A DNA stretch of 64,000 bases from Pontibacter burrus (GCF_010686685.1 NZ_JAAGWD010000002.1:62001-126000); one strand, 5' to 3'. Counted from the first letter of the stretch, positions 43,801-51,695 are shown. Translations and numbers: made by a program. The notes: generated from the letters alone by a model not told the origin.

Positions 43801-44494
43801 TAGTTTCGGTTTGTGTGAGCTCTGCTATAGTTGCTTCATATGCCTGGCGCTGCTCTTCGGGCAATAGTTTGCTGTCCTGCAGCCGGCGCTCCAGTTCATC
43901 TTTTATCAGGCGTTCGGTTTTCGCCTTTTCGTATGCAAACTTCGATATCTCGGAATAAATACCTGTGTCTGTAATTTTCTCCAATAAGCTGCTACGTTCG
44001 TTCTGGTTGGCCTTCAAAAAGCGCGCAAAATCACCCTGCGACAACATCACCGACCGCAGAAACTGACTATAGTCCAGCCCGCAGATCTCGGCCACTTTAT
44101 CCGGCACCTGACTTGGCTTCAGGTCAAAGGGTTTGTCATCTTCCAGATCGCAGAGCTCCATGTGTACGGCCTGTATCTTGCCATCCAATTTGCCCCGGCT
44201 GCGGCGGATCTGCCATTTGCTGCGATAGCGTCTGCCATTGGCTTCAAACTCTACTTCCGATGTGCTCTCCGATGTATGGCGCGTCATCAGGTCCAGCGGT
44301 TTGTCGTTGTTGTGGCGGTGCACCATGCCGTAAAGCCCAACGGTTATCGCATCCAGAATGGTGGTTTTTCCAGCGCCTGTCGGTCCGGTAATCGCAAACA
44401 AACCGGCATCAACCAAAGGGCTCTGGTCGAAACGGATCACGTGCTCACCTTTCAGCGAGTTCAGGTTCTGGAAACGGACGGACAGGATTTTCAT
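40847..44494 (-). CDS. sbcC: DNA repair exonuclease subunit SbcC
   Basis: 1215-residue SMC/Rad50-like ATPase. N-terminal Walker A GPTGAGKTTILDAI (about residue 38-51), Q-loop region MLSQGDFARFLKA, two long coiled coils (about 185-590 and 610-1020), a zinc hook CPLC (about residue 598-601) and C-terminal LSGGESFLVSLALALGL signature with Walker B SLFIDEGFGTLD. With SbcD it opens hairpins and trims DNA ends. The CDS contains 11 CTATAG hexamers in 3648 bp. It begins 10 bp after an unrelated secreted-protein gene that separates it from sbcD. Confidence 0.95.
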   Translation of the reverse strand: MKILSVRFQNLNSLKGEHVIRFDQSPLVDAGLFAITGPTGAGKTTILDAITVGLYGMVHRHNNDKPLDLMTRHTSESTSEVEFEANGRRYRSKWQIRRSRGKLDGKIQAVHMELCDLEDDKPFDLKPSQVPDKVAEICGLDYSQFLRSVMLSQGDFARFLKANQNERSSLLEKITDTGIYSEISKFAYEKAKTERLIKDELERRLQDSKLLPEEQRQAYEATIAELTQTETILTSDTTQLQEKINWLKQLQQLRERAQKCKLELQQHEEKLASLQPDFVKLHQHEQANQFVGEFTQIKAANGQLSEVQAQLVSLEKQLPMLEAELEQAGQLAIEATKAHQQQEETIQKLEPLLAQVQQLDHQLETIREQFRTEKEHYLQVENVLKQEKTSLEQEDARLATITQQATALKKWLNENAKLKDLRENLHEFRQTIKDLSEAERTIAATKKEQHTIEKQLQTDASQLQTIAASQKELQQKQTELDAQKQEKLAQLQIILATKTIDELEQLAQEQPLLLARYERLLELSQNYSLQEQKAKQLTEQVTVLDQTIVAKKAELTTTETNYKTATEKLEDLQKLVALQQRIQELEQHRHALQPDQPCPLCGSEQHPFVEGNYTGTLSEEEQRRDAQLALVKELDATIKQLQLSLNTLQNQHETAAKAKLETETELARLQEVFRQQRGSTTIAISETIALQQQLEKQREAVGMLTQTLATARSYTRDIETINQQLQKYREEQLQAQAQASKLQQSEDMLKAQLQRYNAQLQDLQEQQQVFTQTAQSFAASYSFEFVAQQRHELLQQLEAKTNHYQQQCDVYEDLREPYVQLQEQVKTLKERVAEKEQTLQDKKNILEQIHQKLTLYKDERTQLFGDKKPEQERQQAATELARLAKAAETARAAHQKKQLELQEQRQRKQEYTTTHLNKKSELDTLRDGLLHVLKQKGIETIEALSLMLLNRDEADRLANQKVLAEKQLTETRKSLSDVQHDLAQAEAQNLTSETIEVLQQQLAAKTTELRELIAQRAKLEQLLEQDKQQRDKNQELAAKLQMQLQECHRWGQLADLIGSADGNKFSRFAQGLTLARLVELANRHLQKLNDRYRIQKTEGEDLELTIVDTYQAEAERPMNTLSGGESFLVSLALALGLSDLAGRRTQINSLFIDEGFGTLDADTLDAAISTLENLQASGKMIGIISHVEALKERISTQIKVQKLAGGVSKVEVVGW

Positions 44495-44504
44495 GGGGTA
44501 ATCG

Positions 44505-45152
44505 TTAATGGGTAATAGGGCGGTTGTAATTAATATTGTGCTTTATGTATTTTTCAAAAGTACCTATTCGCTCTTTCGGCTTAAAATTATAGTTGAATTT
44601 ACCATAGTAGAATGAGTTGATGTTTTTCTCTTCTTCACCATGAATAATGTAATACTCTCCATTAAACTCTGCACCGAAGAGCTCAATGTTAAAATCTACC
44701 TGAGCAAAATCGGTGTAGGCATGTACTATATTGCCATCCATTACCATCATGGTGTAGGCGTAAAATTTTTCAGGGTTACCGGTAACAGCTTTCAGTATAC
44801 CGAATATCAAGCCATCGTCTGTTTTGTAGAGCTTATAGTTTAACTCTGTATAATCTTTCTCTAAAATAGCACGATACTTTTTACTTGGAGCTCTTTTTAT
44901 AAAACACGCAATATCAAGCTTAGCCATCTCCCGGAGCTTTCCTAAAGCAGCTGAATCTGTATAAGCCTGAACAGAGAAGTCCTTAGCAGTTAAGAATGTT
45001 TCGTCTTTAAAAGTGAAGGCATTACCTTTAAAACCACGAGGGAGTTCATTAGTAAGGTAGTTTGTATACCTGGCACATGGGTTACCCTTTTTGTATTTTT
45101 GAGCACTTACCGCGAGGGGTAGCAGGAGAAAAAGAAATAGTAGTTTCTTCAT
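44505..45152 (-). CDS. Secreted protein of unknown function inserted between sbcD and sbcC
   Basis: 215 residues with a signal peptide (about 1-17, AVSAQ). No recognisable domain. The mature part is rich in Tyr, Phe and Lys (YKLYKTDDGLIFGILKA, INSFYYGKFNYNFKPKERI) and probably beta-rich. Composition is more AT rich than the flanking sbc genes. It lies in the place where sbcD and sbcC normally adjoin, next to a dispersed repeat at 45219-45293, so it looks like an insertion. Confidence 0.65.
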   Translation of the reverse strand: MKKLLFLFLLLPLAVSAQKYKKGNPCARYTNYLTNELPRGFKGNAFTFKDETFLTAKDFSVQAYTDSAALGKLREMAKLDIACFIKRAPSKKYRAILEKDYTELNYKLYKTDDGLIFGILKAVTGNPEKFYAYTMMVMDGNIVHAYTDFAQVDFNIELFGAEFNGEYYIIHGEEEKNINSFYYGKFNYNFKPKERIGTFEKYIKHNINYNRPITH

Positions 45153-45218
45153 GGATATCCTTTTTGTATTTCATAATTGGCAAGCCGAGTGTAGGAGTTT
45201 CGCACGCTGCGATGTCTG

Positions 45219-45293
45219 CTATAGTTTAAGACGCAACGTATTGCGTCTCTACAATCTCAAACTCCTAAACTCTCTAACTCTTAAACTATAGTT
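45219..45293. repeat. Dispersed repeat with palindromic core GACGCAACGTATTGCGTC
   Basis: The 30 bases 45219-45248 (starting CTATAGTTTAAGACGCAACG) recur exactly at 60139-60168. Both copies are followed by a run of AACTCTTAAACT-like units. The core is a 7-bp stem hairpin with loop CGTA. Confidence 0.8.
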
Positions 45294-46521
45294 AGCTTTC
45301 TTGTTCCTGGCGCATCAGTTCTAAAAGTTCGTTAAAGCTGGCTACCAGTTCGGTGTGGTCAGAGTCCGGAAACTGGCTATGGCAGCGTTTCAGGAACACT
45401 TCTTTTTCCTGCAGCGTGTGCAGATCGGCTTCTTCCAGTACCTGTTGCTCTAAGGTCTGGCGTTCTTTTTTGATGATCGGCGGGCGGTGGATGAGCAGGT
45501 GCAGTTCGTCTTTTTTGAGCTGCAGTGCTTCTTCCAGTTGCTGGTTCAGGTCGGGTAGGGGAGCGTCGAGTTCCAGTTGAATCTCGGCCCAGGCTGGCAA
45601 ATTATAGTTGCTGTTGTCGTAGGTTATGATCTGCTGTTTTACCTTCTCCAGGTCGCCTTTAAAGCGTACCAGTTTGCGGCAGACCGGAATGTCTAGTTCG
45701 CGAAGCTCAGCTAACTTACCAGCTTCAAAATCAAGTATAAAAACCACTTTGTTATCGGTCACTTCGCTAAAGCTTAGCGGAATTGGCGAGCCGGAATAAC
45801 GAATATGGTGCGTGTTGTTAACTTTCTGTGGGCGGTGCAAGTGGCCTAGCGCCACATAATCAAACTCCTTCGGAAACTGGTCTGCGCCGATCTGCCCCAG
45901 GTTGCCTACATGTATCTCTTTTTCGCTCTCAGATGCGGTGCCGCCGGCTGCAAACAAATGGCCCATGGCTACAACAGGAACCTGCTGTGCTTTGTAAGGC
46001 TGCACGTGTGGCACAAACTGAACGTAATGGTCGGCAATACCTTGTTTTAAACGGGCTTCGCGCTCTTCGTAGGTTTCGCCGGGAACAGATAAACGGATGT
46101 CGCGGTCACGCAGGAACGGAACAGCGCAAACGATAAGTTCTGGTTTGTCGGCAGCATTTTTCAGAATGATGAGTTCATCCAGTGGGTCAGGAGTGGCGCC
46201 ACCTACAACCTGTATGTTCATACTGGCCAGCAGGTCTTTGGGGGCATTTAGTGTCGAAACCGAATCATGGTTTCCGCCTATAAACACGATGTGCCTACAA
46301 CAGGTAGCGGTTACCTTGCGCAGGAAGTCGTAGTATAGTTTAAGGGCAGTGTTGGATGGAGCACCCGAGTCGAATACGTCGCCGGCCATCAGCAGCACAT
46401 CTACCTGCTCTTGCTCAATGGTTTGCAACAGCCAGTCCAGGAAGTGCTGGTGTTCTTCGGTACGTTCGAGGGTAACTAGGCGCTGGCCCAGGTGCCAGTC
46501 TGATGTGTGTAATACGCGCAT
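45292..46521 (-). CDS. sbcD: DNA repair exonuclease subunit SbcD
   Basis: 409 residues from the ATG at 46521 (MRVLHTSDWHLGQ, as in E. coli); an in-frame ATG two codons upstream (46527) is also possible. Mre11-type metallophosphatase with the full set of metal motifs: DWHLG, LMAGDVFDSGAP, GGNHDS and a distal GHLH. The C-terminal region (about 275-400) is the capping/SbcC-binding part. It works as the nuclease of the SbcCD complex. The usual sbcD-sbcC junction is interrupted here by 44505-45152. Confidence 0.95.
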   Translation of the reverse strand: MRVLHTSDWHLGQRLVTLERTEEHQHFLDWLLQTIEQEQVDVLLMAGDVFDSGAPSNTALKLYYDFLRKVTATCCRHIVFIGGNHDSVSTLNAPKDLLASMNIQVVGGATPDPLDELIILKNAADKPELIVCAVPFLRDRDIRLSVPGETYEEREARLKQGIADHYVQFVPHVQPYKAQQVPVVAMGHLFAAGGTASESEKEIHVGNLGQIGADQFPKEFDYVALGHLHRPQKVNNTHHIRYSGSPIPLSFSEVTDNKVVFILDFEAGKLAELRELDIPVCRKLVRFKGDLEKVKQQIITYDNSNYNLPAWAEIQLELDAPLPDLNQQLEEALQLKKDELHLLIHRPPIIKKERQTLEQQVLEEADLHTLQEKEVFLKRCHSQFPDSDHTELVASFNELLELMRQEQES

Positions 46522-46544
46522 AATCATTCATCTCCAAATCCGGA

Positions 46545-46577
46545 ACAAGATACATCGGAATATATAAATATTGCAAA
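46545..46577 (-). promoter_or_regulatory. Probable promoter of sbcD
   Basis: On the minus strand TTTG (46577-46574), 21-nt spacer, TATCTTGT (46552-46545): good -33 and spacing, a shifted -7 box. About 24 bp upstream of the start codon. Confidence 0.4.
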
Positions 46578-46651
46578 TTGGAAGAAAAGAATATTATGCA
46601 CATGGTCCGGCAGTGGACAATGCGATAGGCATTAATTCTGTAACTATAGTT

Positions 46652-47059
46652 TTAAGCTAGCAGCCATTTCATAGCCACCTCAAGATCGGAAAAGCTTTTT
46701 ACTTCGAAACGGGTTTTGCCCTGTGCTTCGGCACGCGAAATAACAGATTCTAAAGACAGCTTATGAAATACGCTATCGGGCAGTACTCTTGCCAGTTTTT
46801 TAAGGTTGGTTTGCGAGAGCAGTTCATAAAATTCGTTTGCCATCCAGTCTTTCGCCTTAGGCCCCAGAGCGCCTAAAATTTTACCATTGGCAATGGCCCG
46901 TTCTACTTTGTAGTCGCGGAGGGCTTCGTATAGTTTGGTGCCGCCAGTAATCAGTTCGTCGTCAGTTACATGGCGCAGCCACTCCGAGTGCATTAAGTTG
47001 CCTTTCAGATCGACTTCGATCCTGTAGAAATCAGAAGCATAATAGGTAATGAAAGGCAT
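46652..47059 (-). CDS. Hypothetical protein, STAS/SpoIIAA-like size
   Basis: 135 residues, no signal peptide, cytosolic. Starts MPFITYYASDFYRIEVDLKGNLMHSEWLR, with later stretches EALRDYKVERAIANGKILGALGP and ISRAEAQGKTRFEVKSFSDLEVAMKWLL. The alternating strand/helix pattern and the length resemble the SpoIIAA/STAS-like proteins that Cytophagales encode in many copies, but no diagnostic motif is seen. A TACTTTTG box lies 51 bp upstream. Single gene. Confidence 0.7.
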   Translation of the reverse strand: MPFITYYASDFYRIEVDLKGNLMHSEWLRHVTDDELITGGTKLYEALRDYKVERAIANGKILGALGPKAKDWMANEFYELLSQTNLKKLARVLPDSVFHKLSLESVISRAEAQGKTRFEVKSFSDLEVAMKWLLA

Positions 47060-47109
47060 AAACTGTATTAAAGTATAGTTGCTGTAGTAAACCTGGGCAA
47101 TCTAATAGT

Positions 47110-47117
47110 CAAAAGTA
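47110..47117 (-). promoter_or_regulatory. -7 box upstream of the STAS-like gene
   Basis: TACTTTTG on the minus strand, 51 bp before the ATG at 47059; no certain -33 box. Confidence 0.4.
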
Positions 47118-47224
47118 TGTAAAAAATTACATCCTGCACGTTATCGTATCTTATTTATTTTGATCGTGCACTATAGGCTGAAACTGTAAGTGAAAATTGC
47201 ACTTAATTTTAATACAATTAAAAA

Positions 47225-47250
47225 AAATCCCGCCTGATGGGGCGGGATTT
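47225..47250 (-). terminator. Terminator of the persulfide dioxygenase-rhodanese gene
   Basis: 10-bp stem AAATCCCGCC/GGCGGGATTT with a 6-nt loop and, on the minus strand, seven T residues. It starts a few bases after the stop codon at 47257. Confidence 0.9.
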
Positions 47251-47256
47251 CTATAG

Positions 47257-48600
47257 TTAGGCATTCACCTTTTGGAAGCTGTTAATGGCATCGCTCAGGT
47301 CGTAAACCGGAACGCTGAATTCTTCTTCCAGTATGCTTTGTCCGGCAGCAGAGCGGTAACCAGCGGCGCAGTGTACCATAATTGGTTTGTCCTGCGGAAT
47401 CTCGTTTTTACGCTCACGTAGCTCCGGTAACGGAATGGTAATGGCACTCTCGAAGATCTTGCCTGCTTTTACTTCGCCGTTGTTGCGGATGTCAACTATG
47501 GTATAGTTATCCGGGTTCTGGCGGAAGTCATTCAGGTCGGTTTCTACGCTGGTTTGTGGTAGCTCCGCTGGTGTTAGCAGTGCACCTTTTATGTTGCCTT
47601 CGTAGCCGATCTTCGCTGCTTTCCGGATCACAGAGTTCAGCACTTCTTCTGTTTCAGCGATCAGGTAGAACTGCTCATTCGGGCCAACTATAGAACCAAG
47701 CCAAGTCTCGAATTTACCGCCTTCCTGTATGTTAATGCTGTTAGGTTTGTGGCCTTTTTTGAAAGTTGCCTGCGGACGTGTATCTACTAACAATAAACCT
47801 GCTTCTAATGTAGCGTCCTGCGCTAAACGTGGCACGGCAGCGATACTTTCTTCAAAGCTACGGGCACCGGCCTTGTTCATGGTCACGTCGTGGCCAAAAT
47901 ATTTTGGAATGAAAGGCTGGTCTTCGAGCAGGGTTTTAATGAATTCATCTTCGCTCATGTCCTGCAGCGCGTAGTTCGTTTTTTTCTCACGACCTATCGT
48001 TGAGAATGTATCGGAGCTCAGGTTTTTACCACAAAGCGAGCCGGCGCCGTGCGCAGGATACACCAGCACTTCCTCGTTCAGTTTTTTGAAAACGTTGTTA
48101 GTGGTGTGGTACATTTGGCGGGCCAGTTCTTCGCGCTTGGCCGTCATGTTACCTACATTCTCGCGCAGGTCCGGGCGTCCTACATCGCCTACAAACAGGG
48201 CATCGCCGGTAAAGGCTGCATGCTGCTTGCCGTTCTCATCCAGTAAAAGTATCGTTACACTATCCGGTGAGTGGCCTGGCGTGTTGAGTGCTTTCAGAGT
48301 TAGCTTGCCCAATTTTACTTCGTCGCCATCATCAAACGACTGGTGTTCATAATCAGCACCGAGTAACTTGCTTACATAAATGGTGGCACCGGTTTTCTGG
48401 GCTATTTCCAGGTGCGAGCTTACAAAGTCGGCGTGCGGGTGCGTTTCAAAAATGGCTACAATGTCGGCATTGTTGGCTTTGGCAAAGTCGAAGTATGGCT
48501 GCGGGTCGCGGGCCGGGTCTACAAGGGCCATCCGGCCTTCGCTTATAATGGCATAACTGGCGTGTGCCAGGCCTTTATCATAAAACTGCTCTATCTTCAT
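47257..48600 (-). CDS. Persulfide dioxygenase-like MBL protein fused to two rhodanese domains
   Basis: 447 residues, cytosolic. Metallo-beta-lactamase fold about 1-230 with the motif THPHADFVSSH (H-x-H-x-D), GHSPDS and TGDALFVGDVGRPD, typical of the ETHE1/persulfide dioxygenase branch that oxidises glutathione persulfide to sulfite. Rhodanese domain 1 (about 262-350) has lost the catalytic Cys: the loop position reads IAETEEVLNS. Domain 2 (about 362-447) keeps CAAGYRSA. It would link persulfide oxidation with sulfur transfer. Downstream of a lipoprotein rhodanese, 37 bp away, in a probable operon. Confidence 0.9.
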   Translation of the reverse strand: MKIEQFYDKGLAHASYAIISEGRMALVDPARDPQPYFDFAKANNADIVAIFETHPHADFVSSHLEIAQKTGATIYVSKLLGADYEHQSFDDGDEVKLGKLTLKALNTPGHSPDSVTILLLDENGKQHAAFTGDALFVGDVGRPDLRENVGNMTAKREELARQMYHTTNNVFKKLNEEVLVYPAHGAGSLCGKNLSSDTFSTIGREKKTNYALQDMSEDEFIKTLLEDQPFIPKYFGHDVTMNKAGARSFEESIAAVPRLAQDATLEAGLLLVDTRPQATFKKGHKPNSINIQEGGKFETWLGSIVGPNEQFYLIAETEEVLNSVIRKAAKIGYEGNIKGALLTPAELPQTSVETDLNDFRQNPDNYTIVDIRNNGEVKAGKIFESAITIPLPELRERKNEIPQDKPIMVHCAAGYRSAAGQSILEEEFSVPVYDLSDAINSFQKVNA

Positions 48601-48637
48601 AGTATGTAATTATACTTGTAAAATCGTAATGGTTGGG

Positions 48638-49021
48638 CTATTCTTCGGTTGGTAATCCGGCACTTTTCAGCTCGTCGTAGCCACCAATGTTATATACATT
48701 TTTAAAGCCTGCATCCTGCATCAGTTTGGCTGCTTTGCTGCTTCGGTTGCCGCTTTTGCAGTACAGGTAGTACGTCTTGTCTTTATCTAAATTTCCTAAA
48801 CTTTTGGCAAAATCACCGTTCAGGAAATCGGAGTTAGAAGCTTGCTGCAAATGACCGGCATCAAACTCTTCCTGGGTGCGCACATCTATCAGCATACCTT
48901 GCTGTTTGGTGACTTGCTTTTTGTATTCGGTAGGGGTAAGTTGTTTAACGTTAGTGGCATCCTGCTGCGGTTGGGAGCAGCTAAGGAGAGCGGCAACTAT
49001 AGTTAGTCGGATCAGCTTCAT
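48638..49021 (-). CDS. Rhodanese-like lipoprotein
   Basis: 127 residues. Lipobox LLSC (about residue 15) predicts a periplasmic lipoprotein. A single rhodanese domain (about 32-120) has the active loop CKSGNRSS (catalytic Cys about residue 91) and the entry motif LIDVRTQEEFDAGH. It transfers sulfane sulfur to thiols or cyanide. It lies directly before the MBL-rhodanese fusion gene and probably shares its transcript; the upstream ArsR-type gene ends at a terminator. Confidence 0.9.
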   Translation of the reverse strand: MKLIRLTIVAALLSCSQPQQDATNVKQLTPTEYKKQVTKQQGMLIDVRTQEEFDAGHLQQASNSDFLNGDFAKSLGNLDKDKTYYLYCKSGNRSSKAAKLMQDAGFKNVYNIGGYDELKSAGLPTEE

Positions 49022-49116
49022 GGGCTTGCGCTGTTAGTTTGAACAGTTAAAGGTATGAATTTAAGGTAAAAACTGCCAGCAGCGGTATTTGTTTTCTGAG
49101 TGAATGAGGTTAAATA

Positions 49117-49147
49117 AAAAGCCACTGCTACCTTACATAACAGTGGC
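49117..49147 (-). terminator. Terminator of the ArsR-family gene
   Basis: Stem GCCACTG/CAGTGGC with a 13-nt loop; on the minus strand followed by CTTTTTATTT. Confidence 0.75.
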
Positions 49148-49173
49148 CTGAACTATAGTTGCGTGCTAAAGTC

Positions 49174-49479
49174 CTAAAATATGCGGCAGGTGTTTATCGA
49201 ATCGATGATGCTGGTAATGGAGCTGTCTGTGAGAGAGTAAAATACGTTTTTGCCTTCGCGCTTGGTGTTTACCACACCTTTGTCGCGCATGTTGGTCAGG
49301 TGGTGCGACAACAGCGATTGCTCTATCTGTAAAATTTCCTGCAGTTCGCTTACCGTGAGGCGCTCCTTTTGCTGCAGCAGGTCGATGATGCTAATACGAA
49401 CCGGGTGTGCCACGCTTTTAAGTACGTACGCCGCACGCTCCAACTTTTTCTTATCTAACCGTACCTTCAAACTGCTCAT
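49174..49479 (-). CDS. ArsR/SmtB-family transcriptional repressor
   Basis: 101 residues from MSSLKVRL at 49479; the upstream in-frame ATGs at 49542 and others would place the protein across its own operator and are rejected. Winged helix-turn-helix about 20-90: VAHPVRISIIDLLQQKE and the recognition helix EQSLLSHHLTNMRDKGVV, then the wing TKREGKNVFYSL. The metal-binding ELCVCDL motif of ArsR is absent, and the only Cys is near the C-terminus (NTCRIF), so a classic metal or two-Cys sulfide sensor is not supported. It lies beside rhodanese and persulfide genes and has its own operator. Confidence 0.88.
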   Translation of the reverse strand: MSSLKVRLDKKKLERAAYVLKSVAHPVRISIIDLLQQKERLTVSELQEILQIEQSLLSHHLTNMRDKGVVNTKREGKNVFYSLTDSSITSIIDSINTCRIF

Positions 49480-49505
49480 AGTGTGTTGTATTAGTATTTT
49501 GCAAT

Positions 49506-49525
49506 ACATGAACATCTGTTCATGT
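49506..49525. promoter_or_regulatory. ArsR-family operator (inverted repeat)
   Basis: ACATGAACA-TC-TGTTCATGT, a perfect 9-bp inverted repeat with a 2-bp spacer, matching the 12-2-12 TGAACA/TGTTCA operators known for the ArsR/SmtB family. It lies 27 bp upstream of the repressor's start codon: autoregulation. A lone TTGAACA half-site lies upstream of the rhodanese gene (about 49036). Confidence 0.8.
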
Positions 49526-49575
49526 TTACTAAAACAGTACAATTTTAAAGCTTGTGTGGTTCCGATGTAATCAAA

Positions 49576-49609
49576 AAAAGCAGCACAAGCCGAAGCCCGC
49601 GCTGCTTTT
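49576..49609 (-). terminator. Terminator of the catalase transcript
   Basis: Stem AAAAGCAGC/GCTGCTTTT with a 16-nt loop; on the minus strand followed by TTTTTTGATT. It lies between catalase and the ArsR gene. Confidence 0.65.
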
Positions 49610-49653
49610 AACTATAAAAAAACAGGAGATTTGATTGATTCTCTCAAAAGTAC

Positions 49654-49903
49654 TTAACCCACCCCTACCCTCTCCGAGGAGGGGAATTTCTGCTCAATTA
49701 ATTTATTTAATATAACGCGTGCGTCTTCGCTCGTGTCGAACTATAGTCTTGGTCTTCGGTCCAGTCGGATTGCAAATCCAACTTTACAAGTAAGTCACGG
49801 ATCGTAGATTCGCGCCAGTAAAAGAGAATGAAACTACCTTACTCCAAGTACGAATTTTAAACGGTTTCTAATTCCCCTCCTCGGAGGGGTAGGGGTGGGT
49901 TAA
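49654..49903. mobile_element. 250-bp MITE-like element with GC-rich inverted ends
   Basis: Left end TTAACCCACCCCTACCC... (49654-49688) and right end (49870-49903) are inverted repeats of 35 and 34 nt, differing by a single-base insertion. No ORF lies inside. The same end motif (AATTCCCCTCC-N-GGAGGGG) appears in variant form at about 59049-59250. I infer a non-autonomous or fossil repeat; no transposase is in the window. A target-site duplication was not identified. Confidence 0.55.
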
Positions 49904-49935
49904 AGCACCTGAGTAACTATAGTTGCAAACTAAAA

Positions 49936-51444
49936 TTAATTAGGATGCACCATACCCGTCGCGTGCTGGGTTACATCAACGCCTAACCCTTGCGCTACAC
50001 CCAGGCCTAAGCTGATATCGGCACGGAAGAAATGGCACAGCTGACGGTTGATGATCAGGTCGCGTTTTTCGCCGCTGATGCCGCGCATAGAGCCTACTAT
50101 ATTGCTGATCGTATTAGCCTTATCTTCCGGTGTCATTAAACGGAACAGGTCGCCGGCCTGTGTATAGTGGTCGTTCTCGTTTTCGCCGTTGCGGTCAAAC
50201 CAATCCGCATACACATCGCGCTGCAGTGGCTCGGCTGGCTGCTTATAGTTTTCATCTGCAAAAGTATCGTCGAAGCTATTGGGGAAGTAGTTTGGCTTGC
50301 TGCCGCCGTTGCCATCTATGCGCATCGCGCCGTCGCGCTGGTAGTTGTTGGCAGCAAACGGGCAACGGTTAACCGGAATCTGCTCATAATTGGCACCCAG
50401 TCGGTAACGCTGTGCATCCGGGTACCCTAAAATACGGCCCTGCAGCATTTTGTCCGGCGAGAACGAGATGCCATCTACCACGTGCGCCGGTGCAAAAGCG
50501 GCCTGCTCTACGTGTGCAAAGTAGTTGTCGGGGTTTTCGTTCAGTTCCAGCACGCCCACATCTATCAGCGGGAATTCTTTCTGCGACCAAACTTTGGTTA
50601 CATCAAACGGGTTGAATTTGTAGTTGGACGCTTGCTCTTCGGTCATGATCTGTACTTTGAGATCCCAACGCGGGAAATCCCCTTTATCAATCGCTTCTAC
50701 CAGGTCGCGTTGTGCGTGGTCTGCATCTACGCCGCGCATTTTAGCAGCCTCTGCATTGGTAAAGTTCTTAATGCCCTGCTGCGTTTTAAAGTGAAATTTT
50801 ACAAAGTAGCGCTCATTTTCTTTGTTGATGAACGAGAAGGTATGGCTGCCAAACCCGTGCATGTGGCGGTACGAGAATGGCGTGCCGCGGTCGCTCATCA
50901 GGATCATCACCTGGTGCAAACTTTCTGGGTTAAGGCTCCAGAAATCCCATACCATGGTTGCGCTTTTGCAGTTGGTATAAGGGTCGCGTTTTTGGGTGTG
51001 GATGAAGTCCGGGAATTTCTTGGCGTCTTTAATAAAGAATACCGGTGTGTTGTTGCCCACCAGGTCCCAGTTGCCATCTTCGGTGTAAAATTTAAGGGCA
51101 AAACCACGCGGGTCGCGCTCGCTGTCGGCACTACCTTTTTCGCCACCTACTGTAGAAAAGCGCAGGAAAACACGCGTCTGCTTGCCAATTTCGCTGAACA
51201 GTTTAGCCCGGGTGTATTTGGTGATGTCATGGGTAACAGTGAAGGTACCGTAAGCACCGGAGCCTTTGGCATGTACGACGCGCTCAGGTATGCGCTCGCG
51301 GTTAAAGTGGGCCAGCTTCTCGTGTAAAAAGTAATCCTGCAGCAATACTGGACCGCGCGGACCAGCAGTTTGAGAATCTTCGTAATTATAAACTGGTATA
51401 CCGGATGAGGTGGTGATTTTGTGGTTTTTCTCTTTCTCGCTCAT
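49936..51444 (-). CDS. Monofunctional heme catalase (clade 3 size)
   Basis: 502 residues, the small-subunit catalase length. Distal His in [12 protein letters not shown] (about residue 57), distal Asn in [11 protein letters not shown], and the proximal heme-binding Tyr in [14 protein letters not shown] (about residue 345) are all present, with the NADPH-site region around [19 protein letters not shown]. It breaks down H2O2 in the cytosol. No signal peptide. It has a full TTTG-N20-TAnnTTTG promoter at 51484-51515, so it looks constitutively transcribed by the main sigma factor; no OxyR-like site was picked out. Confidence 0.97.
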   Translation of the reverse strand: MSEKEKNHKITTSSGIPVYNYEDSQTAGPRGPVLLQDYFLHEKLAHFNRERIPERVVHAKGSGAYGTFTVTHDITKYTRAKLFSEIGKQTRVFLRFSTVGGEKGSADSERDPRGFALKFYTEDGNWDLVGNNTPVFFIKDAKKFPDFIHTQKRDPYTNCKSATMVWDFWSLNPESLHQVMILMSDRGTPFSYRHMHGFGSHTFSFINKENERYFVKFHFKTQQGIKNFTNAEAAKMRGVDADHAQRDLVEAIDKGDFPRWDLKVQIMTEEQASNYKFNPFDVTKVWSQKEFPLIDVGVLELNENPDNYFAHVEQAAFAPAHVVDGISFSPDKMLQGRILGYPDAQRYRLGANYEQIPVNRCPFAANNYQRDGAMRIDGNGGSKPNYFPNSFDDTFADENYKQPAEPLQRDVYADWFDRNGENENDHYTQAGDLFRLMTPEDKANTISNIVGSMRGISGEKRDLIINRQLCHFFRADISLGLGVAQGLGVDVTQHATGMVHPN

Positions 51445-51483
51445 TGTTGGTTTCTTTTAGAGTAGTGTTCCGTAAGGATGCTC

Positions 51484-51515
51484 CAAAAGTACCGGGAGTG
51501 GTTTCATAAATCAAA
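51484..51515 (-). promoter_or_regulatory. Consensus Bacteroidota promoter of catalase
   Basis: On the minus strand TTTG (51515-51512), 20-nt spacer, TACTTTTG (51491-51484), ending 40 bp before the ATG. It is a full match to TTTG-N19-21-TAnnTTTG. Confidence 0.75.
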
Positions 51516-51594
51516 TTGATTGATTTTATGGGATGATAGCTTTTGTTTATAACTATAGTTTTCCAAGGTGTAGAGAGAAAAAAACTGGGCTTTT

Positions 51595-51672
51595 TGTCAT
51601 CCTGAAAGGATCTTGTGGGCTTGTAGCAAAAGCTTAACCTACCTTCCACCAGGTTTCTTTACAGAATGACAG
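51595..51672. repeat. Dispersed repeat, TGTCATCCTGAAAGGATCTT family
   Basis: Starts TGTCATCCTGAAAGGATCTT and ends in TTACAGAATGACA, i.e. imperfect inverted ends GTCAT/ATGAC. Many Bacteroidota genomes carry this type of noncoding repeat; related units here are at 58569-58598 and 58620-58649. Confidence 0.6.
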
Positions 51673-51695
51673 AGTATTTTTTGCTGAACTATAGT

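Noticed and set aside
49480..49542. Longer N-terminal start of the ArsR-family protein at 49542
   Set aside because: It would translate through the operator and adds residues without family similarity.
50482..51327. 281-codon ORF antisense to catalase
   Set aside because: Shadow of a highly conserved gene with all catalytic residues; no homologous pattern in the antisense frame.
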